From Nitrospinota bacterium (GTDB lineage: Bacteria > UBA8248): 5,473 nucleotides of DNA. Below, piece after piece: positions 1-5,122 of this stretch; the first letter of the stretch is position 1, and every line of letters begins with the position of its first letter. The stretch spans positions 1,816-7,288 of the forward strand of contig DNYS01000073.1 in NCBI GenBank assembly GCA_003506735.1, read 5' to 3'. The notes below the pieces were generated by a model that ran no database searches, had not been told where the DNA came from, and worked only from the letters and a program-made list of their open reading frames with translations. The translations under genes were made by a program, and so were the position numbers.

Positions 1-635
1 GTTTGCTCCGGAACGGTCAGCACAAAAACGCTATCGCCGGGGCCGTTCTCCTCCGGCCCAATGGAAAATAATTTTTCAGCGGCCAGAATAAGGCCCCAAT
101 AACCCCTGGTGGACAGCGATGGGGCCACGACAAACAACGCCGGAATTCCCCCGAGGGAACCTACCTCGACATGAAAACGCTCTTCCTGCCGGTTTTTTAA
201 ACCGGTCCGCAAGGCCGCCACCGCGCGGCTCCAGCTTCGCCTTTCCAAATTCCCCGGCGGGGGAACCCCTCCCTTTCGCCGGAAAGCGAGAATATTGGCG
301 CGCTCGTCCAACACCACGGCGGCGGAGCTGGCGACGTTTTTATCTGCCCGGTTTACAGCGAAGACAAGCGCCCGGGTGGCGGTCGCCGCGCTGGGGGGTG
401 TGGAGGCTATGAGAAGCTCCGCGCCTTGAATCCGGGACAAAACCACCCGGAACTGGGTATCGATTCTTCCCTTGAAAACACGGAGGAGGTGTAATTCGCT
501 CTTTTCGCTGCTCGACAGATGGGCGGTGCGAATGGCCTCCCTCACCCAGACAAACGCAGCCGAGGCGATCAAGGCGGAAACCAGGGCAAATACAAGAAAA
601 CGCAAGCGCAAGGAAGATGAATTGAACATACTCAT
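1..635 (-). CDS. Membrane-anchored sensor-like protein, N-terminal part (runs off left edge)
   Basis: The reverse strand is open from an ATG at 635 to base 1, giving 211 codons with no stop. An in-frame TGA lies about 12 codons upstream with no other start between, so the ATG is well supported, although its SD is poor. Residues 1-12 are short and basic. Residues 13-31 (FLVFALVSALIASAAFVWV) form one clear transmembrane helix. A helical stretch (about 33-75) follows, then a mixed region containing AAVVLDERANILAF (105-118), which resembles a beta-strand of extracytoplasmic PAS/Cache-type sensor domains. The layout (short cytoplasmic tail, TM helix, periplasmic domain) is typical of sensor kinases, diguanylate cyclases or chemoreceptors. 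The output domain lies outside the window, so the class cannot be named. It follows the ABC ATPase gene on the same strand after 138 bases and may be co-transcribed. Confidence is high that it is a gene and low on its function. Confidence 0.8.
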   Translation of the reverse strand, partial: MSMFNSSSLRLRFLVFALVSALIASAAFVWVREAIRTAHLSSSEKSELHLLRVFKGRIDTQFRVVLSRIQGAELLIASTPPSAATATRALVFAVNRADKNVASSAAVVLDERANILAFRRKGGVPPPGNLERRSWSRAVAALRTGLKNRQEERFHVEVGSLGGIPALFVVAPSLSTRGYWGLILAAEKLFSIGPEENGPGDSVFVLTVPEQ

Positions 636-636
636 G

Positions 637-657
637 ACAGCGGCCGGAGCCCCCGCT
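637..657 (-). promoter_or_regulatory. Small dyad just upstream of the sensor gene start
   Basis: CAGCGG and CCGCTG form a 6-bp inverted repeat around a 9-base G/C-rich loop, ending two bases before the ATG at 635. In the mRNA it would cover the only purine-rich stretch that could act as a ribosome binding site. The pairing is seen directly; a role in limiting translation is inference. No terminator-like hairpin with a T tract was seen in the 138-base gap back to the ATPase gene. Confidence 0.25.
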
Positions 658-773
658 GAAGTGCAGAGCGATCAGGGCGAAGGGACAGAAGCACTTTACC
701 TGCTAGAGCGAATAGCGGCAATAGGGCGTCATCATCCGATTTTACGGCAAATGCGGCCAGCCGGGGCCAATCA

Positions 774-1790
774 TCAACCGGCCGCGGGGGCGCCTGATTT
801 CGACGCGCCGAAAATCTTATCGGCGAAATGGCAGGCGGTGAGATGGCCGCTCGATATGACTTTAAGGGAGGGCGGATCGGTGGAGCATATGTCCTCCTTG
901 TAGGGACAACGCGTATGGAACCGGCACCCCGAAGGCGGATTGACCGGGCTGGGAACATCCCCCCGGAGAATGATCCGTCCCTTTTTCTTCGTGGCAACCG
1001 GATCGGGGACAGGAACCGCCGAAAGCAAAGCCTCAGTATATGGGTGGCGCGGCGACATGATCAGCTCGTCCGCATCGGCGATTTCGACGAGTTCCCCCAG
1101 ATACATCACCGCGATGCGGTCGCAAATGTGCTGGATAACCGACAGGTCATGGGATATGACCATATAGGCGATTCCAAATTCCTTCTGGAGATCCTGGAGA
1201 AGGTTTATCACCTGGGCCTGGATGGAAACGTCCAGGGCGCTGACCGGCTCATCGGCGATGATCAGATTGGGATTCAGGGCCAAGGCCCGAGCGATGCCAA
1301 TGCGCTGGCGCTGGCCGCCGGAGAATTCATGCGGATACCGGCGCATATGCTCCGCTCGAAGGCCCACGCACTCAAGAATCTTGACCACCTGGTCCTCGCG
1401 TTCTTTTCCCTTCGAGATCCGGTGAATGGTCAGGGGCTCGCCCACAATGCTTCCAACCGTCATTCGTGGGTTCAGCGAGGCATAGGGGTCCTGGAAGATA
1501 ATCTGCATCTCCCGGCGCAGTTTCCGCATCTCTTCGCGGTCGATTTCGAGGATATTGGTCCCCTTATAAATCACTTCCCCCGAAGTGGGCTCAATCAAGC
1601 GCAGGATCGCCCGGCCGGCCGTGGACTTGCCGCATCCGCTTTCGCCGACGATGCCAAGCGTTTCGCCCTCATCGATGTGGAAACTGATGTCGTCCACGGC
1701 GCGGACATAGGAGTGCACCTTGGAAAAAACGCCGCCTCGAAGCGGAAAATGCTTCACCAAATTCTTCACTTCCAATAGCTTTTCAGCCAT
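774..1790 (-). CDS. oppF: Oligopeptide/dipeptide ABC transporter ATP-binding protein (OppF/DppF family)
   Basis: The 338-residue protein is a complete ABC ATPase of the usual OppF/DppF length. Motifs run in order: Walker [10 protein letters not shown] (49-57), Q-loop [12 protein letters not shown] (Q100), signature FSGGQRQR (156-163), Walker B LIIADEP (E181), D-loop SALD and the H-loop histidine (H214). The C-terminal extension from about residue 250 ([12 protein letters not shown], then GDVPSP and CRFHTRCP) is the family's oligopeptide/dipeptide C-terminal domain. Its four cysteines (289, 295, 302, 320) match the positions where related Opp/Dpp ATPases bind an iron-sulphur cluster. It should couple ATP hydrolysis to peptide, or possibly nickel or glycoside, import as half of a heterodimer. 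The ATG at 1790 is preferred because AGGAAAG lies 6 bases upstream and family homology begins there; the frame stays open further upstream but reads as non-family sequence. The partner OppD, permeases and binding protein are not in the window. dppF is an equally possible name. Confidence 0.95.
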   Translation of the reverse strand: MAEKLLEVKNLVKHFPLRGGVFSKVHSYVRAVDDISFHIDEGETLGIVGESGCGKSTAGRAILRLIEPTSGEVIYKGTNILEIDREEMRKLRREMQIIFQDPYASLNPRMTVGSIVGEPLTIHRISKGKEREDQVVKILECVGLRAEHMRRYPHEFSGGQRQRIGIARALALNPNLIIADEPVSALDVSIQAQVINLLQDLQKEFGIAYMVISHDLSVIQHICDRIAVMYLGELVEIADADELIMSPRHPYTEALLSAVPVPDPVATKKKGRIILRGDVPSPVNPPSGCRFHTRCPYKEDICSTDPPSLKVISSGHLTACHFADKIFGASKSGAPAAG

Positions 1791-1796
1791 AGAGAA

Positions 1797-1803
1797 CTTT
1801 CCT
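1797..1803 (-). promoter_or_regulatory. Ribosome binding site deciding the ATPase start
   Basis: AGGAAAG on the reverse strand, 6 bases before the ATG at 1790. It settles the start against the longer open frame that continues toward 2177. Confidence 0.65.
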
Positions 1804-1873
1804 GGTTGGAGGGATAAGATGAAATTTCTGTCCCTTTTTCTACCAAATTGGCGATTAGAATGCCACCAAGACA

Positions 1874-1902
1874 ATTCTATGAATTTTGAAGATTCGGCTG
1901 AA
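1874..1902 (-). promoter_or_regulatory. Candidate sigma70-type promoter for the leftward ATPase unit
   Basis: On the reverse strand a -35-like TTCAGC (1902-1897, 3 of 6 consensus bases) and a -10-like TAGAAT (1879-1874, 5 of 6) are separated by 17 bases. Transcription would begin near 1867, about 75 bases before the ATG at 1790. The -35 is weak, so this is only the best candidate seen. Confidence 0.3.
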
Positions 1903-2014
1903 GGAGGAAAATAATGCTCACCTCGGACCTTTTCGGGTAGATCGGAAGGCCCGACCGAAATTGCGGAATTCTCGCAACCGATTGATTTGCAACGCAAATC
2001 ATCATTTCCCTCAT
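1877..2014 (-). CDS. Possible small protein, 45 residues, unrecognised
   Basis: On the reverse strand AAGGAG (2029-2024) precedes an ATG at 2014 by 9 bases, and the frame runs 45 codons to a TAG at 1877. The product starts [18 protein letters not shown], has no membrane helix and matches no family I know. It is unsupported by homology and crosses the 1983-2001 inverted repeat and the candidate ATPase promoter. It is listed because the SD spacing is reasonable and the region has no other gene; it may be chance. Confidence 0.15.
   Translation of the reverse strand: MREMMICVANQSVARIPQFRSGLPIYPKRSEVSIIFLLQPNLQNS
1914..1940 (+). CDS. Possible leader peptide, 8 residues
   Basis: A near-consensus AAGGAGG (1901-1907) sits 6 bases before an ATG, followed by only eight codons (MLTSDLFG) and a TAG. 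The SD is the best in the window, yet the frame is far too short for an ordinary protein. An inverted repeat TTTCGG/CCGAAA overlaps and follows the stop (1931-1960), an arrangement seen in leader-peptide regulation. No run of one amino acid suggests classical attenuation. It could equally be a chance SD or a remnant of a lost gene. No promoter was found for it. Confidence 0.2.
   Translation: MLTSDLFG
1983..2001. promoter_or_regulatory. Perfect 8-bp inverted repeat, operator-like
   Basis: TGATTTGC and GCAAATCA flank a 3-base AAC spacer (19 bases in all). The size and symmetry suit a dimeric repressor or activator site in the divergent region. A hairpin in RNA is also possible, but there is no T tract. 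Binding of a regulator is inference. Confidence 0.35.
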
Positions 2015-2054
2015 TGCGGCACACTCCTTGCTTTAACCTGTAGTGCACGGTAGG

Positions 2055-2070
2055 GCGGGAAACGTCCCGC
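2055..2070. promoter_or_regulatory. Short G/C-rich hairpin or operator upstream of the 2167 promoter
   Basis: GCGGGA and TCCCGC form a perfect 6-bp inverted repeat around AACG. It ends 17 bases before the candidate -35 at 2088, a position where an activator could bind. No T tract follows on either strand, so it is not a convincing terminator. Confidence 0.25.
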
Positions 2071-2087
2071 TGGCCCGAATATCTCCT

Positions 2088-2116
2088 TTGCGGATGGTAT
2101 GGGGCCCGGTTAGAAT
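2088..2116 (+). promoter_or_regulatory. Candidate sigma70-type promoter for the 156-residue protein gene
   Basis: A -35-like TTGCGG (2088-2093, first three bases match consensus) and a -10-like TAGAAT (2111-2116, 5 of 6) are exactly 17 bases apart. The predicted start, near 2123, leaves a leader of about 44 bases before the ATG at 2167. Confidence 0.4.
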
Positions 2117-2166
2117 TCGCTGAGTATTTTAGAAGCGCAATATACGATGGACGGGAGGCCCCGATC

Positions 2167-2637
2167 ATGTCTGACATTCAATCAATTCAACCCGCTGGCG
2201 GCTCCGGCGGCATCGAGCCTGGCCGCACAGGCAAGCCCGACAAATCAAGCGAAGGACCTTCCTTCTCGGATGTCCTCGATAAAACCAAAAAGGTGGACAA
2301 CGCCGGTCAGGTGGATGGGACCTCGAGGCTCGCCTCGCCGCATCCGCCGGCATACATCGGCCCGGTCGATAAGGCGGAAGGCATCCAGGATACGGTCCAG
2401 CGGTCGAGCGAGGAATTTTTCCGGCTTTTCGACAAATTCCAGAACGACCTGGGGAATTCGCAATCCTCCATGAAAGACATCGCGCCCTTGATACTTGACA
2501 TGGAACGCTATCAGACCCAGGTGGCAAACGATATCAAATCGCTGCCCGAGGGCGATCCGGGCAGAAGTATCCTCGAGGAAATGGCCGTCATGGTGACTGC
2601 CGAGGCCGCAAAATTTAATCGGGGCGAATACATTTAA
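2167..2637 (+). CDS. Unrecognised 156-residue protein with disordered N-terminus and helical C-terminus
   Basis: I do not recognise this protein. The ATG at 2167 has a GGGAGG 8-9 bases upstream, and the frame ends at TAA 2637, just before a strong terminator. Residues 1-75 are rich in Gly, Pro, Ser, Asp and Lys and probably disordered, apart from [11 protein letters not shown] (about 32-42), a short amphipathic stretch. From about residue 78 to the end it reads as helices ([19 protein letters not shown], then a segment ending in [15 protein letters not shown], and a final segment [13 protein letters not shown]). There is no signal peptide, membrane helix or cysteine. The disordered head plus helical tail resembles small secretion- or flagellum-associated proteins and chaperone partners, but no family motif supports that. 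It appears to be a single-gene unit with its own promoter and terminator, pointing to a discrete, well-expressed role. Coding status is well supported; function is unknown. Confidence 0.8.
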   Translation: MSDIQSIQPAGGSGGIEPGRTGKPDKSSEGPSFSDVLDKTKKVDNAGQVDGTSRLASPHPPAYIGPVDKAEGIQDTVQRSSEEFFRLFDKFQNDLGNSQSSMKDIAPLILDMERYQTQVANDIKSLPEGDPGRSILEEMAVMVTAEAAKFNRGEYI

Positions 2638-2657
2638 CCGGCTGAATCGCTATACCG

Positions 2658-2691
2658 AGGGCCTCCCGCTTACGGGAGGTCCTTTTTTTTT
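2658..2691 (+). terminator. Strong intrinsic terminator
   Basis: GGGCCTCCCG and CGGGAGGTCC form a 10-bp stem with one G-U pair around a CTTA tetraloop (2659-2682), followed at once by nine T residues (2683-2691). It lies 21 bases after the stop at 2637 and ends the transcript of the 156-residue protein gene. Confidence 0.93.
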
Positions 2692-2713
2692 CTCGCCGTA
2701 TGGCGATGGGCAT

Positions 2714-2743
2714 TTGATCCGAAATTCCTCTTTTTGCTAAGTT
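2714..2743 (+). promoter_or_regulatory. Candidate extended -10 promoter for the Rho-N/SAP-like gene
   Basis: TTGATC (2714-2719, 4 of 6 consensus) is followed after 18 bases by TAAGTT (2738-2743), itself preceded by TG one base earlier, as in extended -10 promoters. Transcription would start near 2750, after the upstream terminator and a few bases before the hairpin at 2758-2780. The -10 hexamer itself is weak. Confidence 0.3.
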
Positions 2744-2757
2744 TCTCCAATCGATTT

Positions 2758-2780
2758 CGCCGCTTCCCGAGGAGGCGGCG
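2758..2780 (+). promoter_or_regulatory. Stable hairpin in the leader of the Rho-N/SAP-like gene
   Basis: CGCCGCTTCC pairs with GGAGGCGGCG (10 bp, one G-T) around a CGA loop. No T tract follows directly, so it is not a standard terminator. If the promoter at 2714-2743 is real, the hairpin lies within about 8 bases of the mRNA 5' end, where such structures can slow 5'-dependent RNA decay. The pairing is seen; the stabilising role is inference. The gene's own SD at 2816-2820 is outside the stem. Confidence 0.4.
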
Positions 2781-2815
2781 CAATATTCGGACAATGAAAC
2801 CTTTTTTAATGCTTT

Positions 2816-2820
2816 GGAGG
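2816..2820 (+). promoter_or_regulatory. Ribosome binding site deciding the start at 2826
   Basis: GGAGG, 5 bases before ATG 2826. It overlaps the in-frame TTG at 2814 and so argues against that longer start. Confidence 0.65.
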
Positions 2821-2825
2821 CCGTG

Positions 2826-3242
2826 ATGGCGGAAGAGGAAGAAGCAAAAACAGAAGAAGGCGAGGAAGCACCGCAAGAGAAAGCTCCCGAAGAATCCGGG
2901 GATGCCGGGGCCGAGGAGGATTTGCCAACGTTCACCGCCCGTGAAATCGAAAAGATGAACGTCACCAAGCTCAAAGAGGCGGCCCTTCAGTACATGGGGA
3001 AGATCGTCGGCGTCCACGGAATGGACAAAGGCCAGATCGTCCAAGCCCTCAAGGAGATCAACGGCATTTCGACCGAAAAATCCCGGAAAAAATCCAATGT
3101 CGACCGAAAAGCCATCAAGGCGCGGATCAAAGCCTTGCACAAGGAGCGCGACACCGCCATCGAAGATAAAGACAGGGTCAAGCTCAAGCGTGCCCGCAAG
3201 CGCGCCAAGGCCCTGCGCCGGAAACTCATCCGCAGCGCCTGA
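2826..3242 (+). CDS. Charge-polarised protein with Rho-N/SAP-like core, probable nucleic-acid binder
   Basis: The 138-residue protein has three zones. Residues 1-32 are strongly acidic (15 Asp/Glu, 2 Lys). Residues about 40-80 (MNVTKLKEAALQY, then GVHGMDKGQIVQALKEING) have the helix-extended-helix pattern of Rho N-terminal and SAP-type domains, which bind nucleic acid. Residues 85-138 are very basic (24 Lys/Arg) with heptad-like helix character (AIKARIKALHKERD, then RVKLKRARKRAKALRRK), so a coiled coil or RNA/DNA-binding helix is likely. There are no membrane segments or cysteines. ATG 2826 is preferred because GGAGG lies 5 bases upstream; in-frame GTG 2823 and TTG 2814 would overlap that SD. 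The arsS-like gene follows after 74 bases without a clear terminator, so the two may share a transcript. Nucleic-acid binding is inferred from the domain type and charge; the target and role are unknown. Confidence 0.85.
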   Translation: MAEEEEAKTEEGEEAPQEKAPEESGDAGAEEDLPTFTAREIEKMNVTKLKEAALQYMGKIVGVHGMDKGQIVQALKEINGISTEKSRKKSNVDRKAIKARIKALHKERDTAIEDKDRVKLKRARKRAKALRRKLIRSA

Positions 3243-3270
3243 GTTCACATACAGGGCGGATACGAATTTA

Positions 3271-3293
3271 CAGGCCCCGCCTGGAATAATTCC
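3271..3293 (+). repeat. Two overlapping small inverted repeats before the arsS-like gene
   Basis: CAGGC/GCCTG around CCC (3271-3283) runs into GGAAT/ATTCC around one A (3283-3293). Both are perfect but only 5 bp. They occupy the gap between the Rho-N/SAP-like gene and the radical SAM gene. With no T tract they are unlikely to stop transcription fully; an operator or a weak pause site is possible. Confidence 0.25.
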
Positions 3294-3316
3294 GTGCAGT
3301 GGGGGATTATCCAAAT

Positions 3317-4312
3317 ATGACAATCGCATCGGCTATCCCCTCCACCGGTCATGGCTCCGCGGATTTGCACTTTGGCCAGCGCATCCGCCAGGACGCTGTC
3401 CGCCTCGACAGGACATCCCTGACCACGCTCCAGATCAATGTCGGAAAATTTTGCAACCAGACCTGCGAGCATTGTCACGTCGGCGCGGGCCCCCACCGCA
3501 AGGAGATCATGACCGGAGAGACCGCCGGGCGGGTTATCGAGTGGCTCGCGGCCTCCCGGGTCCCGGCGGTGGACATTACCGGGGGCGCCCCCGAACTCAA
3601 CCCCAGCTTCCGGAGGATTGTCGAATCCTCCCGCGCGCTCGGGCGGCGCGTTATGGTGCGCAACAATCTCACTGTCATTTTCGAGCCGGGAATGGGGTGG
3701 CTCCCCGAATTTTTCCGGGACCAGGGCGTCGAACTCATCTGCTCGCTCCCCTGCTACCTCGAGGAAAACGTCGATACCCAGCGCGGGGAGGGCGTCTACG
3801 AGAAGAGCATTCGCGCCCTGAAGATGCTCAACGGCGCCGGGTTCGGCCCGCCGGGGGAGCTCGTTCTCAATCTGGTCTACAACCCGGTGGGCGCTCACCT
3901 TCCGCCTCCCCAGAAGGCGCTCGAGGAGGACTACCGGCGCGAACTCGGCGAGCGCCACGGCATTCGCTTCAACGAACTTTTCACCATCACCAACATGCCC
4001 ATCTCCCGCTACGCCAGTTATCTCAAGGTGATCGGCAAGATGGATTCCTACATGAACCTCCTGCGGTCTTCATACAACCCGGAAACGCTTCCCGGCCTGA
4101 TGTGCCGGAACCTCATCAGCGTAGGCTGGGATGGAACCATCTACGACTGCGATTTCAATCAGATGCTCGACATGGCGGTCGGAAACGGCAGGCCTCTCAA
4201 GCTCTGGGAGGCAGCCCCCGAAGATTTGATCGGCCGAGACATCGCCACCGGGGACCATTGCTACGGGTGCACGGCGGGCACCGGATCTTCTTGCGGCGGG
4301 GCGCTGGTGTAA
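3317..4312 (+). CDS. arsS: Radical SAM enzyme of the ArsS (arsenosugar biosynthesis) family, Cys form
   Basis: The 331-residue protein has the radical SAM cluster motif CNQTCEHC (C46, C50, C53) followed by HVGAGP, the GGAPE loop (89-93) that contacts SAM, and LVYNP (186-190). Its cysteine-rich C-terminal half is diagnostic: GLMCRNLISVGWDGTIYDCDFN (C263, C278) and HCYGCTAGTGSSCGG (C315, C318, C326). This matches the arsenosugar biosynthesis radical SAM (seleno)protein family. Characterised members join the adenosyl part of SAM to dimethylated trivalent arsenic on the way to arsenosugars, after methylation by ArsM. Some relatives carry selenocysteine near the C-terminus; here C326 is an ordinary TGC. 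The family's usual CHVDAGP reads CHVGAGP. ATG 3317 is chosen (GGGGGA about 10 bases upstream); GTG 3299 would add six residues. It is cytosolic. No arsM, arsenic regulator or efflux gene is visible, so the substrate here is inferred from family alone. Confidence 0.9.
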   Translation: MTIASAIPSTGHGSADLHFGQRIRQDAVRLDRTSLTTLQINVGKFCNQTCEHCHVGAGPHRKEIMTGETAGRVIEWLAASRVPAVDITGGAPELNPSFRRIVESSRALGRRVMVRNNLTVIFEPGMGWLPEFFRDQGVELICSLPCYLEENVDTQRGEGVYEKSIRALKMLNGAGFGPPGELVLNLVYNPVGAHLPPPQKALEEDYRRELGERHGIRFNELFTITNMPISRYASYLKVIGKMDSYMNLLRSSYNPETLPGLMCRNLISVGWDGTIYDCDFNQMLDMAVGNGRPLKLWEAAPEDLIGRDIATGDHCYGCTAGTGSSCGGALV

Positions 4313-4391
4313 AGGCCAAAGGCTGCTTTCTCCCGCGCGCCCTTCGATCCCCCGCCCCGAAGAGGCGGCACGAGCATGGGCCCTTGTCCCG

Positions 4392-4411
4392 ATTTTCCGG
4401 GTCCGGAAAAT
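4392..4411. promoter_or_regulatory. Perfect 9-bp inverted repeat downstream of the arsS-like gene
   Basis: ATTTTCCGG and CCGGAAAAT flank a 2-base GT centre. It lies 80 bases after the arsS-like stop and 36 bases before the candidate -35 of the CheX-family gene. It could be a regulator's operator or a weak bidirectional terminator; there is no long T tract beyond the arms. The symmetry is seen directly and the role is not determined. Confidence 0.4.
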
Positions 4412-4446
4412 ACGAATCTTTTCAGGATAAAATTTTACAATAACGA

Positions 4447-4476
4447 TTGAACGAACCGGTAAGGCCGGGATACTAT
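4447..4476 (+). promoter_or_regulatory. Candidate sigma70-type promoter for the CheX-family gene
   Basis: TTGAAC (4447-4452, 4 of 6 consensus) and TACTAT (4471-4476, 4 of 6) are 18 bases apart. An A/T-rich block including the palindrome TAAAATTTTA (4428-4437) lies just upstream and could act as an UP-like element. The predicted start near 4483 gives a leader of about 80 bases. Confidence 0.4.
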
Positions 4477-4538
4477 CCTTGGGGCCTGTTGCATCATCTC
4501 CAGCGGGTTGTATTTTTTTGAAAAGTGAACAGGACACA

Positions 4539-4558
4539 CCGTCTTTTCCGAAAGGCGG
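4539..4558 (+). promoter_or_regulatory. Hairpin holding the ribosome binding site of the CheX-family gene
   Basis: CCGTCTTT pairs with AAAGGCGG (8 bp, one G-U) around a TCCG loop of the stable UNCG type. The only SD-like sequence for ATG 4565, AAAGG (4551-4555), lies in the 3' arm, so ribosome access should require the stem to open. The pairing and position are seen directly; translational control is inference. Confidence 0.4.
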
Positions 4559-4564
4559 TCAAAC

Positions 4565-5023
4565 ATGAAAGCGGAATTCATCAATCCTTTCCTCCGGGCG
4601 ACGGTGAAAGTGCTGAGCACCATGGCTAACATCACCCCCAAGGCGGGCAAGCCCGGTATCAAGAAAGGCGACATCGCGCAGGGCGGCATCACCGGACTCA
4701 CGGGACATTCGGAAGGATCGATGTCTGTCACTTTTTCAAAGGAATGCGCACTGGCGGTGGTGAATAATATGATTGGAGAGAATTTCACGGAAATGAACGC
4801 CGATGTCGCCGATGCGGTCGGAGAGTTGACCAACATGATCTCCGGCGACGCGCGCTCCCAGCTCCAGAAAATCGGCTATAGCTTCTCGGCGGCGACCCCC
4901 ACCATCATCCGGGGAGAGAACCACTCGATAAAGCATATTTCCACCGGAGGGCCGATCGTTTTTATACCTTTTTCGACCGAAAACGGAAAATTTTGGATGG
5001 AGGCCTGCTTCGGCCCACCCTAG
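4565..5023 (+). CDS. cheX: CheX-family chemotaxis phosphatase-like protein
   Basis: The 152-residue protein matches the CheX family over its full length. It begins FINPFLRATVKVLSTMANI, continues through GGITGLTGHSEGSMSVTF (about 40-57) and ALAVVNNMIGENF, and carries the catalytic helix DVADAVGELTNMISGDAR (80-97). That helix has the E-x-x-N pair (E87, N90) which CheX, CheC and FliY use to hydrolyse the phosphoryl-Asp of CheY-type receivers. The GENHSIKH and IPFST segments near the end are also typical. It should be a small cytosolic protein, possibly dimeric as in known CheX. It sits 99 bases before a CheY-like receiver, in the same frame but separated by a TAG, so that receiver is its natural candidate partner. 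The ATG is supported by family alignment; its SD is within a hairpin. Many stand-alone CheX-like proteins are not proven phosphatases, so the activity is inferred. Confidence 0.92.
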   Translation: MKAEFINPFLRATVKVLSTMANITPKAGKPGIKKGDIAQGGITGLTGHSEGSMSVTFSKECALAVVNNMIGENFTEMNADVADAVGELTNMISGDARSQLQKIGYSFSAATPTIIRGENHSIKHISTGGPIVFIPFSTENGKFWMEACFGPP

Positions 5024-5122
5024 TGCACTGCCCGTCTTCGCCGGCGTACTCTTCCGGACAGCGCTCGCCGGGCATGCTATGAACAAACCCCGCTCCGTAT
5101 TTACTTATTGGACGGACAACTA

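Larger units (their letters stand above)
1791..2166. other. Divergent intergenic region (376 bases) with several dyads and two SD-like starts
   Basis: This stretch separates the leftward ATPase gene from the rightward gene at 2167, so it should hold promoters for both. It contains candidate promoters on each strand; a forward AAGGAGG followed by an eight-codon frame (1914-1940); a reverse AAGGAG followed by a 45-codon frame (2014-1877); and inverted repeats at 1931-1960 (TTTCGG/CCGAAA), 1961-1977 (TTGCG/CGCAA), 1983-2001 (TGATTTGC/GCAAATCA) and 2055-2070 (GCGGGA/TCCCGC). Nothing in it resembles a known conserved protein. Its middle is A/T-richer than the flanking genes. Confidence 0.6.

Noticed and set aside
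119..903. Forward-strand frames of 97 and 143 codons at the left end
   Set aside because: They are antisense to the sensor-like gene, which is open across the whole of 1-635 with a clear membrane helix, and the second also crosses the ATPase end.
632..997. Reverse-strand 121-codon open frame at the end of the ATPase gene
   Set aside because: It overlaps the ATPase C-terminal coding out of frame; the product is Arg/Pro-rich with no family features.
828..1778. Forward-strand 316-codon open frame across the ATPase gene
   Set aside because: It lies antisense to the ATPase, whose motifs are complete on the other strand. The forward translation has no recognisable domain, and no convincing SD was seen.
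2071..2091. Sigma54-like promoter TGGC...TTGC before the 2167 gene
   Set aside because: The GG and GC elements are 16 bases apart, not the required 10.
1791..2177. N-terminal extension of the ATPase to a start at 2177
   Set aside because: The extra 129 residues do not resemble the family, would overlap the divergent gene's start, and a good SD stands before the ATG at 1790.
2670..3329. Reverse-strand 219-codon open frame over the Rho-N/SAP-like gene
   Set aside because: It is antisense to a better supported gene. Its Phe-rich stretch is the complement of the Glu/Lys-rich coding and does not form a credible protein.
3245..3958. Reverse-strand 237-codon open frame within the arsS-like gene
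   Set aside because: It is antisense to a gene with full family motifs and has no recognisable domain.
4310..4312. Selenocysteine (in-frame TGA) reading of the ArsS-family C-terminus
   Set aside because: The frame has TGC at the C326 position and ends in TAA after GGALV; no in-frame TGA is present, so no recoding is needed.
3097..4443. Forward-strand 448-codon open frame overlapping two genes
   Set aside because: It runs out of frame through the Rho-N/SAP-like and arsS-like genes. The product is Arg/Pro-rich low-complexity sequence typical of a shadow frame in GC-rich DNA.
2041..5028. Direct repeat TAGTGCAC at 2041 and 5021
   Set aside because: Only 8 bases, with a palindromic core and no flanking similarity; likely chance.
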